From: Tyto alba | Lineage: Eukaryota > Chordata > Aves > Strigiformes > Tytonidae | DNA: 64,000 bases | Assembly (NCBI RefSeq): GCF_018691265.1 | Contig: NW_024881316.1 | Span: forward strand, 29,922,819 to 29,986,818 | Direction: 5' to 3' | Shown: positions 48,121-61,688 of the stretch, in pieces | Numbering within the stretch: position 1 is the stretch's first letter | Layout of the letters: every line of letters begins with the position of its first letter | Position numbers and translations under genes: made by a program | Notes under the pieces: generated by a model | Database searches by the model: none | Told to the model about the DNA's origin: nothing | The model's input: the letters and a program-made list of their open reading frames with translations, nothing else

Positions 48121-51100
48121 AGAGGACGATCATGGCTCAGCTGAATTCATTTGTGTTTTATCCCACTGTGTCTGTTAGCTTGCTATGGGGATAGTGAGGA
48201 GATCCCTGACAGCTTTTACTCTTTATGTTTAAGGAGATTTCAGTACTGTAGTATTCATATTTAACCTGCTTTATGGTTTGTATGATACCACTGATGAGTA
48301 TAACATATTTTAATAGTATAATACAAATAGAATTTTCCCATCCATACATTGTTTGTGTTCCTGAACAGAAGAGTTGTGATATGAGAGGGTACATGAGAGC
48401 AATACAAATTCACATTATTGGCTTCTGACAACTGTTGTATCCAACTGAAGAATTTGATTACACTGTTAAAATCATATTTATTTTCCCAGTAGGTTGTGAA
48501 TTGATCTTTAGTCATACTGATTATTGAAAATATTTGCAGACTGTTAAAGGCCTATTTCTGTGCTAAGCAGATTTTTGTTGATACACAAGGATCATGTGTT
48601 TCTGATCATAGTAAAATTCTCAATGTAATAGCCAGAAATCTAAGAAGCCAGTCTGAAATGCTGATGTGTTTATTTTCAGAAAAAAAAGCAATTATGAAAA
48701 AGTTGTACCCCACCCTGAGAGTGCTGCTGGCTACTTGACACCAGCCTTTCTCTCTGGGATAGTTTATTTGTCCAAAATATTTAGAGGATTACACTAACTG
48801 ATAGAGGATTATTGGGTTCACACAGAACATACTTGCATGCTTTATTTTACTCCAATTTTAATCTCTTTTGTGGCATCCCACAGCACAGCAGCAGGGGAAG
48901 AAACATCTGCCCCTTTTGTCTTGGTTTGACTCTTCAGAGGCAGGCATATCGTGGCTCATAGTGGGTTTCTGCATTCATTCCAGAATGCCTTGGTCCTGGC
49001 GTTACCTCATTTTTCTGGAGAAGCAGTAATGTCTCTTGGATTTGAGTTGTTTCTTTGATTCCACAAAGCATACAGTGAATTAGAAATCATAAGAGAATTA
49101 TGCTATTTGGGAATTATTAGTATAAGAATCTCATATATCCTTAACTCCATATAAACAGCTCTTATATTCTGAATTCCATAGATGACTGGATGTATTTAAG
49201 AAGCTAAAATAGCTAAATTCAAGTACCCAGAAGATGCTGGTTATTCATTTTTGCAATCTTAAGGAAAAATGATGTTTGGTTAGAGAAGTTTTGACTGAAT
49301 AACTTTATCAGTTAATTATCATGATTAATGTAGTAATTGGTGTTGTTGATCTATGTATGCTTTATGTAAAACTTGGTAGTGAACTAGAAATGCAAAACAA
49401 AACCTTGAAATACTTCTTCCTAGAGGGGAAGGGTGGCACCTTTCCTCTATGACAGTTAGTTTGCCTATACAGTTTAACATTTCAGTATGCAAGTGTCCGC
49501 TATGATGCTCTCAAATCTCATTTATCACATGAATATTGTTCTGTTTGGCAACAAAATCCAGGCAATGAGTTCAAATTAATAATGTGTTAGAGAATTTATC
49601 CAATTTATGTTTTCCCATAAAAGTAATTTAATGTCTCTCTACTTTTTCTCAGATACTACATCTTGTGATATTAGTGACACAAACTTTCTTATTTCTGCCT
49701 TCAGCTAAAGTCAGTAAAAATACATTAATGCCAAAGAACAAAAGTAATCTCTACTGTTTCTAATTATATACTATAAATCCTTATTTTTGGTTATTGTCAA
49801 CTTTTACTCTATTTTGTTCTTTACAAATGATTTGGGATTAGTTTCGGTAAAATACCTGAATCTTATTTCTCCTTGTGAATTTCAGTTCTATTTCTATAAT
49901 TTAAAAAATTCTGCTCAGCAAAAAGGATGTGAAAGAATACTAATTCAGTACATCCATGCTAATTTTGTGTAGGGGAATTGACTGGTGGGGATGCAGAAGA
50001 TGAGAACAAATAGAACTGATTGCCAGCTAACCATTATTCCCAAATCCTTCAGAAAGTTTATTACCATAGAAGAAGTGACTGTAGGATCACCTCCCTCCAA
50101 CTAAAAGTTCAAAATGTTCTGGAATAGTAAATATTGGAGTCTGTGCTATACAGATTCTCATTTTATCCTGTGTTTCTAGACATAGCTAAACCCCTTTTTT
50201 TTCCGCGTAAATAATCTTCTCCTGAAAAAAAGAACCTTCGCCAAATAAAACTTAAGAAAAAGCCTTTTCCCAGGTTTGTTTGTATATGTTACATAGTTGA
50301 TCCCACATTAATCTGAATTACATGAAGTCAGCTCAGATTTGGAATTTTTATCTTTAATTAAAAAGTGTTTTCAGCAGAAATGATCATTTGGCACTGAGTT
50401 TATATTATTAATTATATTACAGTAATTAATTCTATCTCACTTTGTGACAAAGACCCTGAAGTATGTGCCAGCATAACACATGTGCAGCGTCTTTTATTTA
50501 TGCCTTGGCAGAAGTGTCCTCTCCCTCCCGAAAAAGAAATGATAACTCTGCTTTAGATACATCTGCTACAACTACTAATTAATCTGTGTGCTTTTATGCT
50601 CTTTGGTAATCTTTTCTACAAAGTTTATAGTTATATTTTATTAATGTCAACTCTGTTTATCTCAAACAATTATTTTATTTATTTATTTAATTACTCATTT
50701 TTACTTTACAAAAGCTACCAGTGACTCCAGTGGAAAAGACTGCCTAAAGGCTTTACAGTTTCCGTTAGGTACAACCTTACGCAAACAGCAGTAAAGAGCT
50801 GAGTCTTTGCAGGGGATTGCAGGATCTTTGCAAGGTAACGGAAATCATCAAAAGCTTCTCCAGGGTGGAGAGAGAGCTCACCAATGGAGACACAGCCTCT
50901 GTGGTTCGAAAAAATTATTCTAGTAATTTATTTGGTGACTAATCAACTCAGCTGTCCAGTATGTATTACCATCTGCTCTCATGGTTCCCTTAAAGCTTCC
51001 AGTTACTCCACTGTTTATCCTTATGTTTTCAAATGGCTCTGGCATGGATTTCTTCCAAGAGTCTGCAGCCCTACTGTGAGAGATACATACTTACCTTTTT

Positions 51101-51249
51101 TTGATGACTTTGGCTACTAGACTCAGTGTAAAAGTTTCCAAATCTTTGTATGTTCCCAGATTGTAGTGGGCTGATTTGCATTTAAGGTTCTGAAGGGTCT
51201 GAATTCAGTTTCCTAGAAAATGTTGGCTGTGCTGTTTTCATATTTTTAA
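48121..51249. other. AT-rich non-coding stretch
   Basis: No recognised gene, RNA or repeat. Confidence 0.6.
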
Positions 51250-51530
51250 ACAGCAGTGAAGGCAAAGCGAAATGGTGGTCTAATAGCTGCCTACAAATAT
51301 TTGAGGGGTAATTACAAAATTGATGGAACTAAAATCACCTTAGTACTGCCAGGTACTATAGCAAGCTCATAAATTGCAGCTTGTGTTGTTTGGCTTGAGA
51401 AAAAATTTCCTCTGGAGGATGGGGTAGTGCAGCACTAGAGCAGGTTGCTTAAAGGCTATAAAACCTCTTTCCAGGAAGGTTTTTCAAGACATAGCTACAC
51501 AAAAACCAGCTGAATTTGTGACTTCATGCT
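51250..51530 (+). mobile_element. Very old CR1/L3-like 3' region, sense
   Basis: Strongly decayed but co-linear with the 3' part of ancient CR1 elements in sense orientation: CTACAAATATTTGAGGGG, then a block with AATTGCAGCTTGTGTTG, then CTAGAGCAGGTTGCTTAAAG and CCAGGAAGGTTTTTCAAG, then ACAAAAACCAGCTGAA. Each word is changed from the usual text, so the insertion is much older than the 10.6-kb copy. Boundaries are approximate. Confidence 0.6.
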
Positions 51531-54500
51531 GGACTTACTCCCACTTAAAGCTCAAGGTCAAACAGGAGACCTCCAAACACCTTCATTGTTGACATGATCC
51601 TGTATCTTAATTCTCAAGTGGATCAGCCAGACCTCAGCCATGTGGGGTTCAGCCAACTCAGTTCAGCCTATTGCTCAGAGGGCTCCAATGGGAAGGAGTG
51701 GGACCAGCATGATCATTCTCCTCAAACATGTATTCCCGGGTCCTCCATATCTGGCCTGACCTTTAAAGACATACAATGTTTCCAGCTCAAAATAAATTTT
51801 TAAACTATTTTCAATTTACTGGTGACCTGGTCTGACTTTCCCTTGGGTACTAATGCCTGAGCAGTAACAGGAATGTACCAGTAAGGCAATACTGGGCTTT
51901 TAGGTTGGAAGAGGCCACTCGTGGAAACACAGTGCAATTACATGGCAGGGGTTGGGAAGGAATAAACGCCATTGTTCTCTTTGTCTCTTGATCACTGGCA
52001 ATTCACAATTTGAGCAAAATATCCTTTACTTGCTTAGAAAACTACAGGTACTGAAGAATGCATTTATGTAACCAGTAGCATGCAGACATAAAAGGAAGAC
52101 AGGTGAAGAGAAGATGTCAGGAAGAGACTTGTGTTTATTTTATCATTGAATGGTGTATGGGCAGTACAGTCAAATTATGGCTCCTGCTTACATCAGCAAA
52201 ATCCCTGAATTAGAATAGAAAACAAGATGAAAAAGTAAATGTAGTTGGGTGAAAAAATATTTTAATAAGAAATTGTTTTTGAGAAAGAAGAAGATTTAAT
52301 TAGTCCTGAAATCCAAGGATCTATGTATGCTTTCATGGAATCTATATTAACTGGCATACAGTACTTTGTACACAGACATCATAAAATTAAGATTGTCTGC
52401 CACCTATTTACAGTTTCTTTTTAAAAACTGCAGGGAAGATACTTGTTTTCGGAGGATGTAGTTTTTCAGTGATTTGAAGTCTGGGAAGGGTGATACCTGG
52501 GAGCAACAGTGATTTTGCTTTCCTATGGAGTAACACACAAAGTTGAGCAAGTTTAACATCTCTAAGTACCTTTTTCATGGAGATTATTCTAATGTTGGGT
52601 GTGGGAACTGAGAGCAGGAAGGCTGTCTTCTGTGCTGCAGGAGAAGGTTATGAGGTCACTTGATCATCTGGATGAATAGGATTTCTAATACTGAAAGCAT
52701 TTTCTTCTCAAAAGAATATAACTTTTTTTCAGACATTCTGCCTTTTGTCACCCCAATTCATGGACTCTGCACCTTCTCGGAGCCCACTTTTGTCTCACAT
52801 ATGTGGTGGTGCATACCACTGAACAGTAACTCCTCTGTATAACAGATAAATATAGAACGGCTTTAGGCATTCAGTAAAATACATTTCATTTTACACTGAA
52901 GGAAAGAACTTAATCCTTGGCAAGTTGAATGGTTCTAACAGATAAAATTAAATTACTTAAACATTATTCTCCTTGTGAAAACCTGCTGTATTAAGACCAG
53001 CCTTTAAAAATTATTTTCTTGAACAGTATTTTCATGTGGGGATATGATCCGTTCAGCAGCTGCTCATGCATGTGATTACTGACCTAGTAAGTGATCACTT
53101 AAACTATAAGTTTATAAATGTGCATATGTTTTAGTTTCACAAGCTGGCTCTTTTGAATAGTTTAAAAAAATAATCAGATATATGGAACTAGATATTTTTG
53201 TTACTTTGCTTTTCTTTGAAGACAAAACATAACTGCTTTAAAAATGGAGAGTGGACATGTAAATGATTCAGAACAATAATCTCTTTGAAACATGATTTTG
53301 TATTCTTTGCAGACCATCCTGTCAGTGAATTAATGAGATTTTGGCAGATTTGTTATGTGTAGAACTACCTTTCTGATGAAACCCTTACTTCTAGCTCAAA
53401 TGAGTACTCACTTTTATTTAAAAAGTGCATTGTTCCTGTAATTGAATGATTAAAAAAAAAAAAAAGACAAAAAAAAGACGACCAAAATCCATACAGCACA
53501 CACTATTGGTATTCAGCAGAGACAGTGTGGTGAAATTTAAGTTCCGGACACTTCTGGACTTAGAAGAATACGTAGGTGTCTATCTTCACTTGAAATTTGC
53601 CATTATTCTTTTCTCCTACTAGTTGCAAAATACATATTTTAATAATTTTTCCCATGTAAGTTATTGAAGACAATGAAGGGTATGCCTATATTACTTTATT
53701 TAAAAGAAATAATAGAGATGTTCATCTCCCATAACCAATTTATTTTTTCCAGAACTTTTTTTTCTGTTGTGAACCCTTTTCAATATGAAAAGGGAATGAA
53801 TTAATACTATTAGTAAGGAAATGTGATGTTCTATCTTTTTGGCAAGATACATTTTATCACACTTGATATGGCTAGTTTGCTCACAGTCAAACAGGTGCCT
53901 GGCTAAAAGATGAATCAATCTGGAGGACAGAGGTAGTGCAGAGGGCACAGGAAGGGAGACTTGATTATAGAATTATTCCCATTTTAAGCATTAAAACCAA
54001 AAAGTGAACCTGATTTGTAACTCCTTACTCTGGCTGCTACTGGAGATTTAAGTTGAAAGTAATTGCTAGGAGCGCTCTGGGGTTTGTGTTGCAAGCAGAA
54101 TAGCTGTCTGACTTTGAACATTTCAGTTTAATTGGCTGAAAAAATATATGTGCACCCAGTGTATAGGGATTCATATGCATCCAGTCAAGTACAGCTGTGT
54201 TAAAGGTGGATAGGATTTGATTTTGGCCAAGCAGGATGTTTGAAAATCCGTGGTGGTGTTTGCACTGCCTGCAGAACTGCTGTTCACAGTCCCACAGCTA
54301 CTGCTTCCAAACCAGGGAACCCTATTTGGGGAGCTAACTTATGCCTGTGTCACAAGAAACATTTTCATTGTCCCTGACAGACTACAGGCTTGTCTTACCT
54401 TGCTTGGCTTCCTGTCAGGGCTTGTCAGGCATGCTTTGAACTGTTCTTAGGCTTGCCTGGGGCTCTGCTGCAGCTTGTTCAACTATAATATCAATTGCAT

Positions 54501-57500
54501 AATGCCCAGGAAATTGTTTCCTTATCTATTATGGTTTTAGTTTAGTTTTGTAGGATTGTGTAGTGAAAAGCCATTTTTTCCATAGAATTTCATACACTTC
54601 TGTGACTAATAATGTAGTAAGAATAAGTTGCTACTCCATGTAGAATGAACTGTCTATGATCACAGGAGAAAGGTATAGCTTAGCGGAGCAGAGGCATGGA
54701 ATGACAGCAAGAGAATTAAATTACTAGCACAGAGGATGATACACAGATCCCAGGGCTATAAACAGTTCACCAATGTTCAGTTACTGATCGTGGAGGGAAT
54801 GAAGTCTTTGGAACAAAGTAAAATTAGTTTTAGGAATCAAAAAAAAAAAAAAACGTCCAAGAAGGAAACATAGTTAGGTATACTATTCCGTTAAAGTGAA
54901 ATGGTATGTGGAATCACAGGCCAAAGAAGAAAAAGGGATTCTGTTTTCTCATCTACAGAGCTTAATGGTCTCAGTTTTCCTCTGTTTGGGTTAGTTGTGG
55001 TTAATTTCTTTCTCTGTGGAGAAGAGTAGGAAAGGTGGCTGTGCAATGAAATACTTGAGCAAAATTCCAAGGCAGCAGCTCGGTCATGGCTTAACTTCAG
55101 CAGAACTGTGTAGGTATATGCCCAGATACAAAAATTAAGGAAAATCTGAGCATGAGTGTAGTTTCTCATTGTTTTCTTTGGCACTAGGGTGAAATTGAGT
55201 TCTTGCTGACCAGTTCTTTTCATTAATCCAATTTACAACGTGGCCCCATAAAGAATTGTATTGAAGTAACTGAAGAGGTTGCAGATTGAGAGATGGGAGT
55301 GTTGGTTTGGATTCTTACATTGCCTTTGCCAGAAAAAAAGTTGTAATTGCAGCTTAAAGTCCTGTTTCCCTAACAGTGCCACACTATAGTGCTTAGAAAG
55401 AGTGCTTTTAAAATGAGTATGTATTCATTTTATGTTTTCACCATCTTGCATTTGTGTAGGGCACAACAGTACCATGTTCTTCCCAAGTACTTTTTGCTAA
55501 TAATCTAGCTGTTTTACCTGCATCTGCATTGTGTGGTAATATTGAAAATACTTAATTTATGAATTAAAATTTTAAGTATTCATAAATTATAACTGTTACC
55601 TATCTATTAGCTAAATCTTATAGCAAGACTTAATGAAGTTCTTGCAATACTGCATCTAGTCTCCCCTTTTCCCCAGATTCCTTTAGTCACCTCTGTCAAA
55701 GTCTCAGAAACAAAATATTCTTATCAAATGAGAAGGCATTTGTGATGAAAGAAATTTGATGGGAAAATGTTTCATATTTTCTTGAAGGTATTTTTTGGGC
55801 CAAGTCCTTGTAAAGGTCCAATGTATTGGAGAATCCAAAATAATTTGTGCAGCAGCTGTGCATGTTATGTTATTGTGCAGCAGTTATGTACCTTTAACTA
55901 ATACCTGTATGACTGATATTTTATAAATTTTCATCATGTGTTTTCTGACATATAGTAACTGACTAAAAAGTAATGTTGATTTTGTGCACTATTATGCGGA
56001 TTTCAATTTGGATATAGTCATAGTCTGATTTTTCTCAAAAATAAAATACTGGAGTACTAGAACATGTTTTGGTAAGCAGTTGAACTTAATATTGTGAAGT
56101 GTAATTGCTTTCACTAAATTCACTGAATTATAGGTATATATTTATATATAGCCATGGGTTTATGCAATTCCAGATGACTGGCAGGACTGTCCAGCATGGT
56201 CTTAATTTGCCAGCAACTTCTCTCTTGCTATCTAAAGATATCAAGAGTAGTGCAAGCATTTGTGATAATTGCACTGTAAAGCAGGTTAATCTGGACTAAG
56301 TTGTCCAGAAGGACTGTGCAGTGAGAAAATATGTAACAAGTAGTCAAAGAAATAGCAAAGGTGTGCAGTGGAGACAGTAAGAGCTTGTCGGGACGTGGGA
56401 GAGAAGTAGAAACTACATTAATAAGGGAGGAAATTTGAAAAAAAAAAAAAGGGAAACAAAATGGTATTTTTAAAAAATGGTATTTAAAAAAAAGGGGGAG
56501 TGTGACTAAACCTGCTAGTTTAGGACAGAGGTTATACGCACAAAACTGTATGCTTTCATAGCATCATAGTTACTTGCTCTGCATGCAATGCAGGCTATGT
56601 ATTGAAAAAAAAAGTAGTTTGTGTCCCTGTGAGATCACTGAGGTTTTGTCTTGTAACATTTTGCAGTTTGAAAGTTGGCATGTATGTGCTCATGCCTATG
56701 TTCCATATATCTTCCAACATTTATGTGTCATATTGTTGTTGTGAAGTTACTAACTATAGGATGTTTGATACCGTGAATGACGTAGGATTTTTATAACTTG
56801 TTTGCAATTTTACTAAGTTCTGAGTATTTTTAGTTGATGATGTGTGGTAGGGACAAGAAAAGAGGTACAACCACATAAGTTTCAAGTGAAGATAGATCAT
56901 GTGGCAACGGTTTGCTTGGTAATAGTTCGCTTGCAAGAGAATGGAGATCCTTGCAGGCAGTTTCTACATGGTATAATTATCATTATGAGTGAAGTCAAAT
57001 ATAGTGGAAAATGTTTGTTATGGGATGTGATGCAAGGATCTTCCTTATGGGCACTCTAATATGGTCTTCTGTGTATACATTATGAAATTACAATATTGAG
57101 CCAGAATGGATATCTGCAGAAACCATATGCAGTTTTGCATTAAGAACTGAGTGGAGCTTAGCAATCAGTTTTCTGCTTACATTTTTTGCTTCATCTTTAA
57201 GTTTAATCTCTGCTTCATTCCTACTGGCCCTTATCATAGCTGTTAGCTCAGTGGGGGAATATGATATCACTTCTTGGTAATACAGATTGAATGCTAGTGC
57301 GAGTAAAACTCCTTGTACCATAAATATTTTATAGCTACATTTATTACACGTTGCACATGGTGTGCTTTACAGTAATCAGAAAAGAATAATGGATTTGGTA
57401 TGTTATTCTGCGTTAATGATACCATAAATATCCTTTTAGGAGTCTAATATACATACTCTGTGGGGCGCACAGTATGCAACTTGTCAATGCAAACTTTGGG

Positions 57501-59227
57501 GAGAATAAAAAGACTGTGTAACATCTTTATTTTTTCAATGGAACAAGTAGGGATGTGAAGAGTATCTTCCAGGGCTGGCACATCTGCTGAGGAACGAAAG
57601 TAATCTGTGCTCTGAACATTCTCAGAAATCTGAATTTCTGAGAAAAAGAAGAAATAGTCAAGCTTCTTATGACATAATTGCCACAAGCTGGAGTAACTGT
57701 GGAGCCTTTGTGAAATGTACTACAAATAGGAACAAAAATCTATGTAATCATATTACCTCTAGCTGAAAAAATAAGAACTCAATATTACACTGTAATCCTC
57801 TAAGCACAAACTGAAATAGTAAAAATGAATTTTAGAGAAGGGATGGACTATTGAAAGGTAGTAAATTCTTATTCATTGGCTCTGTCACACAGCAGTACTA
57901 AAATAATACATTAGCATAAACTGTCTTTAATAAGCATCTTCTCTATTGACTCTGTCCTTTTTCTGATGTTGTGATGCAAAAGTTCAGAAACCTTTCCTGC
58001 ATAAAGTCATCTTCAATCTGAAGAGATAATTCTTTCCTGAAGGGACTGTTACAGAAAACTGAATACCTCACAGATTTTATCTAGCATACTAATAATGGCT
58101 TGGAAAATTATATTCATCACTGCTGAGGACACTTTTGAATATTTGTATTTCTCTTGCATTATTGGTTGTGTGAGTTTTTTTTGTTTCCCTTGTCCCCCAA
58201 AAGACTTTTTGGATTGTTTTTTCAGTTTTGTTAGCTCTCGTGGAGTTAGTTGCACTTGGCTTTTCCAGAATAATAAGTGTGAAGTCAAATGTTTTTAATG
58301 GAGCCATTTTCCATACTGAATATTTTGGAGCACAGGAAATAATTTCTATCATTTCTTTCAAATATTTTACTTTTTTACTTTATCTGTGTTGTGCCCATCC
58401 CTTAAACATTTAATTCTGTCCAACCCACAGCTAAGAAACTGGTGACTTTTTCTATTTCCCACTGCCAGGAGGCTTTTGGATGGCATAAGACTGGATTTTT
58501 TTTAAGGAATTAAGAATGTAGTGACTACATGATCTTTCTCAAGCCTTCATCTTTGCAGAGGTTTGGACGAGAATCGGATTCTTCCTATCTTCTTTTGCAA
58601 TAATGCCCTAAGATAAAACCCTACAGGGAACACTTTCCTGAGACTAACAAGTAATCCAATAAAACAGCCTGGAGAACAGTTTGAGGCTCAAAATTTTATA
58701 CATAGATTTCTGCGTGAGATAACCTAAATAATAGAGAATATGAATGTGTACACGAACAGATCTGTTTTCTACAGACTGTAGCCTCTGGTGGACAGAGTTG
58801 CCACACAGTTGGTTGAATGACACCTGTGAAAAACATTTGGAGGAGAATGAGGAGGATTCCTATGAGTTGGTGTAACAACAATGACAACTGCAGTTACTTG
58901 GATCTAAATGCAAGTTAGATAATTTGTTTGGAGGTCACGAAGAGCATCTCTACAGTACTGTGGTGGTGTTTTTAGGCTCAAGCAGGACCGATGCAGGTAA
59001 ACTGCCAGTCTCTTTACTGTGGGCTCTAAAGTAGGATGAAGTCCTTCATATAGTACTTCTCACTTCTTAAATATTGTAATAAAGTAAATCCTGTATGGCC
59101 TTTTTAGCAGTCTCCTTACAAAGAAGGCTACAAGTTAAGGATGGAAAAATGGTTTTTGTGTGCTCAAGATTTTCTGTACTTATATGTATGCTTCAAATGT
59201 AAGATAAGAAAATAGAAGTTAAGAATA
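51531..59227. other. AT-rich non-coding stretch
   Basis: About 7.7 kb with no recognised gene or dispersed repeat. It contains A-rich runs near 53450-53475, 54840-54853 and 56439-56450. Open frames are all short (110 codons or fewer). Confidence 0.6.
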
Positions 59228-59735
59228 GAAACATAAGACTTCTTACTGAGGTCAGAGCAGCAGTCTGTCTTAGCCCACTGTTTCTGGCAGTGGCAATACA
59301 AGATGCTGTTTCATATTCTGACTTTGGAAACTGTTTCCTTTAACTTATCTAACTTCTTTTTCAACCTGATAATGCTGTCTGCCTGGACAACCCTTGTGAT
59401 GACAGATTCCCCAAGCTCAGTATCTGCTGTCTAAATTAGGTATTTTTGTTTGTTTTAAAACTGATGTAGTTGATGTTGAGTTCTGGTATTGCGCAAGGCT
59501 TGGCGAAAAGCTCTTTTCTATTCACCTTACCCACTGCTTTCATGATCGTACAAACCTTTCTAGTATTCTCCCCAGACTTCCACTTGTGAGAGTCTTAAAT
59601 TCCTTAATTTAATTGAAGGGCAGATGCTCCACTCCTTTGGCTGTACACTTTTAACTCTCCTGTGTCTTCCCTGAGATATGGAGACTGGAACTACACACAG
59701 GACTTGGGGTATGAATGCACTGAATTTTAGTATTA
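59228..59735 (-). mobile_element. Ancient CR1/L3-like element, antisense
   Basis: Decayed but co-linear over 500 bp with the old CR1 type widespread in turtles, crocodiles and birds, in antisense. The order is AGAAACATAAGACTTCTTAC, GGTCAGAGCAGCAGTCTG, TAGCCCACTGTTTCTGGCAG, TATTTTTGTTTGTTTTAAAAC near 59440, and GAGATATGGAGACTGGAACT with ACACACAGGACTTGGGG near 59670-59710. It probably predates the bird radiation. No coding capacity remains. Confidence 0.72.
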
Positions 59736-61477
59736 GAAATTGAAGAGGGATTTCAGAATAAGAATGTAGTTTGTCGTGCACCTTATGATATAGATGCCCA
59801 GCAAATAGGGGCCAGAATATGATGTGAAGTTTGGTATTCAGAAGTATTGTTTCTGCATTTGAGTAATACACCACTTAAATTTATGTAGTAGAGACTGTTT
59901 TCCCATGCATTAATTTCAGAACAAGCCCAAAATCAGAGGAGATGGTGCATCAGTTCATTCCCAGCTCAATAGTTATGACTTCATGGGTTTTTTAGGGGTT
60001 TTAATACATTACAATTAAGCTGAATCTGTATGAAGCCCCAATTTGGCTTTGAGGGTATTTCCCCTTTTCTCTCCAAAATACCCTAGCAATGGAAAGTTTT
60101 AATGGTTGGTTTGCATCTACGTTTATTAGCTTAAAGAGCTGAGGCTTTTTGTCTTGTAGAGAGAGGTGATGTAGGCTCAGTAGGCAGCAGTTGCCAATGG
60201 AAGCATAGCAATTTCAGTGTATTTATAACTCTGCATACTATCTCGTTCCATATCTTGGAGCAGCTATTTCGTTTACACATCTCTCTGCCAGCTTCCCTGT
60301 CATTTGATTGTGCATATTCATATATCATAAACAAATGTGTTGTGAATATTTAAGATGTGTGCGTGTATATATATATGAATATGTGCCTACAAACATATCT
60401 ACTTATGGCCGAGCAGAGGGGGAAAATTTTGTCCTTCTTTTCATGTACTGAAATTAGTCTGTTAAGTACCTATTTCAATCATATAAATAACACATGTAAT
60501 ACTAAAACATCTATTTTTCATAATCAGTCTGACCAAAGTACTTAGAAAGTTACTCTCATCTTTTATATTGTTAAAAGAATAACCTGAATTAATTTCATAG
60601 CTTTCAAGTTAGCAAAGATTTTTACACTTAGTGTCTTGTAGTATTGTATTCTATGCAGACAAAAATATTCAGATATTTTTATGTTCAAGTTGCACAATGT
60701 GTCCTTTTAATTCAGTTTCTTCCTGTGTATGTTGTTGTGTGTTGTTTTTTTGTTTTGTTTTGTTTTTAAGTGATAAGTCTATAATTTGTAAATAAACATT
60801 TGTCAATAATATGTTGCAGTGAATGAGTTTTAATTTTCCCAGAAAAAAATGGGAGTTGGGAGTTGGGATTTGAAGCATTTGAATTACTGAGGTACAAAAT
60901 TTCTAAAGAGAAGTTCTTGAAGGTGGAGCAAGTCTGTCAGTTCCTCTGTCTGAACAAGGTAAGACTTTGGTACAGGAAAATTTTACATTTTCCAAAGTTG
61001 TCTTAATGCTTTTGATTGTTCTTTGACTTCTCTGGACAACATTTTGCCACACTTTTTCACAAGAAAAATTCTCTACTATTCTTATCTCTCCACATGATAT
61101 CCCACTTTCTGTCACTTCTTCCTGTTCTGCCCAAGGGGTTCTGGAAATCTGTGTCTAGTTTGAAATCTGGAAGAGATCTGAAAGATGGTAAAGTTTTTAC
61201 TGGCTTAGTGAAGATTAATGACTGGCAAGGGAGGGAGAATAAGTTTAATTGTCTCGCTGGGAAGACAGGAAGACTTCAAGATTTTTCTAAATGCTTGTTG
61301 AGAAAAGCTGGCAGAGCAATTGTGTATTTTCCCAAACCATCTCTTATCTCATGTAGAATGACAGATGGTGACATAAAGGTGAGAAATGGTAAGGTAATGA
61401 AGAAGGATCTGGTCTGCTTTCCTGAAGGCCAGATGAACATGGGAAATGGTGTGTAAATATGAGAAAGAGAAACATTT
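59736..61477. other. Non-coding stretch
   Basis: No recognised gene or repeat. A plus-strand frame of 146 codons (61016-61456) begins with TTG and has no recognisable domain; it is treated as accidental. Confidence 0.55.
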
Positions 61478-61658
61478 TACTGTGAGGTTGGACAAATCTT
61501 GGAACAGGTCATGCAGAGAGGTTGTGGAGTCTTCATCCTTGGAGATATTCAGAAGTCATCTGGACATGGCACTGTGCAGCTTTAGTTTATCCTGCTGTGA
61601 GTAGGCTGAACTAGGCAGTCTTCAGAGGTCCCTTCCAACCTTAACTGTACTGTGATTT
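61478..61658 (+). mobile_element. CR1 LINE 3' end, sense
   Basis: Short 5'-truncated CR1: GAACAGGTCATGCAGAGAGG, TTGTGGAGTCTTCATCC, then CAGAGGTCCCTTCCAACC and ACTGTACTGTGATTT as the 3' end. Its tail stops about 30 bp before LTR D. Confidence 0.85.
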
Positions 61659-61688
61659 CCGTGGTGGGGTAGAGTTACGCATTATATG

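Noticed and set aside
61016..61456. 146-codon plus-strand frame
   Set aside because: Starts with TTG, has no recognisable domain, overlaps AT-rich non-coding DNA and ends just before a CR1 fragment.
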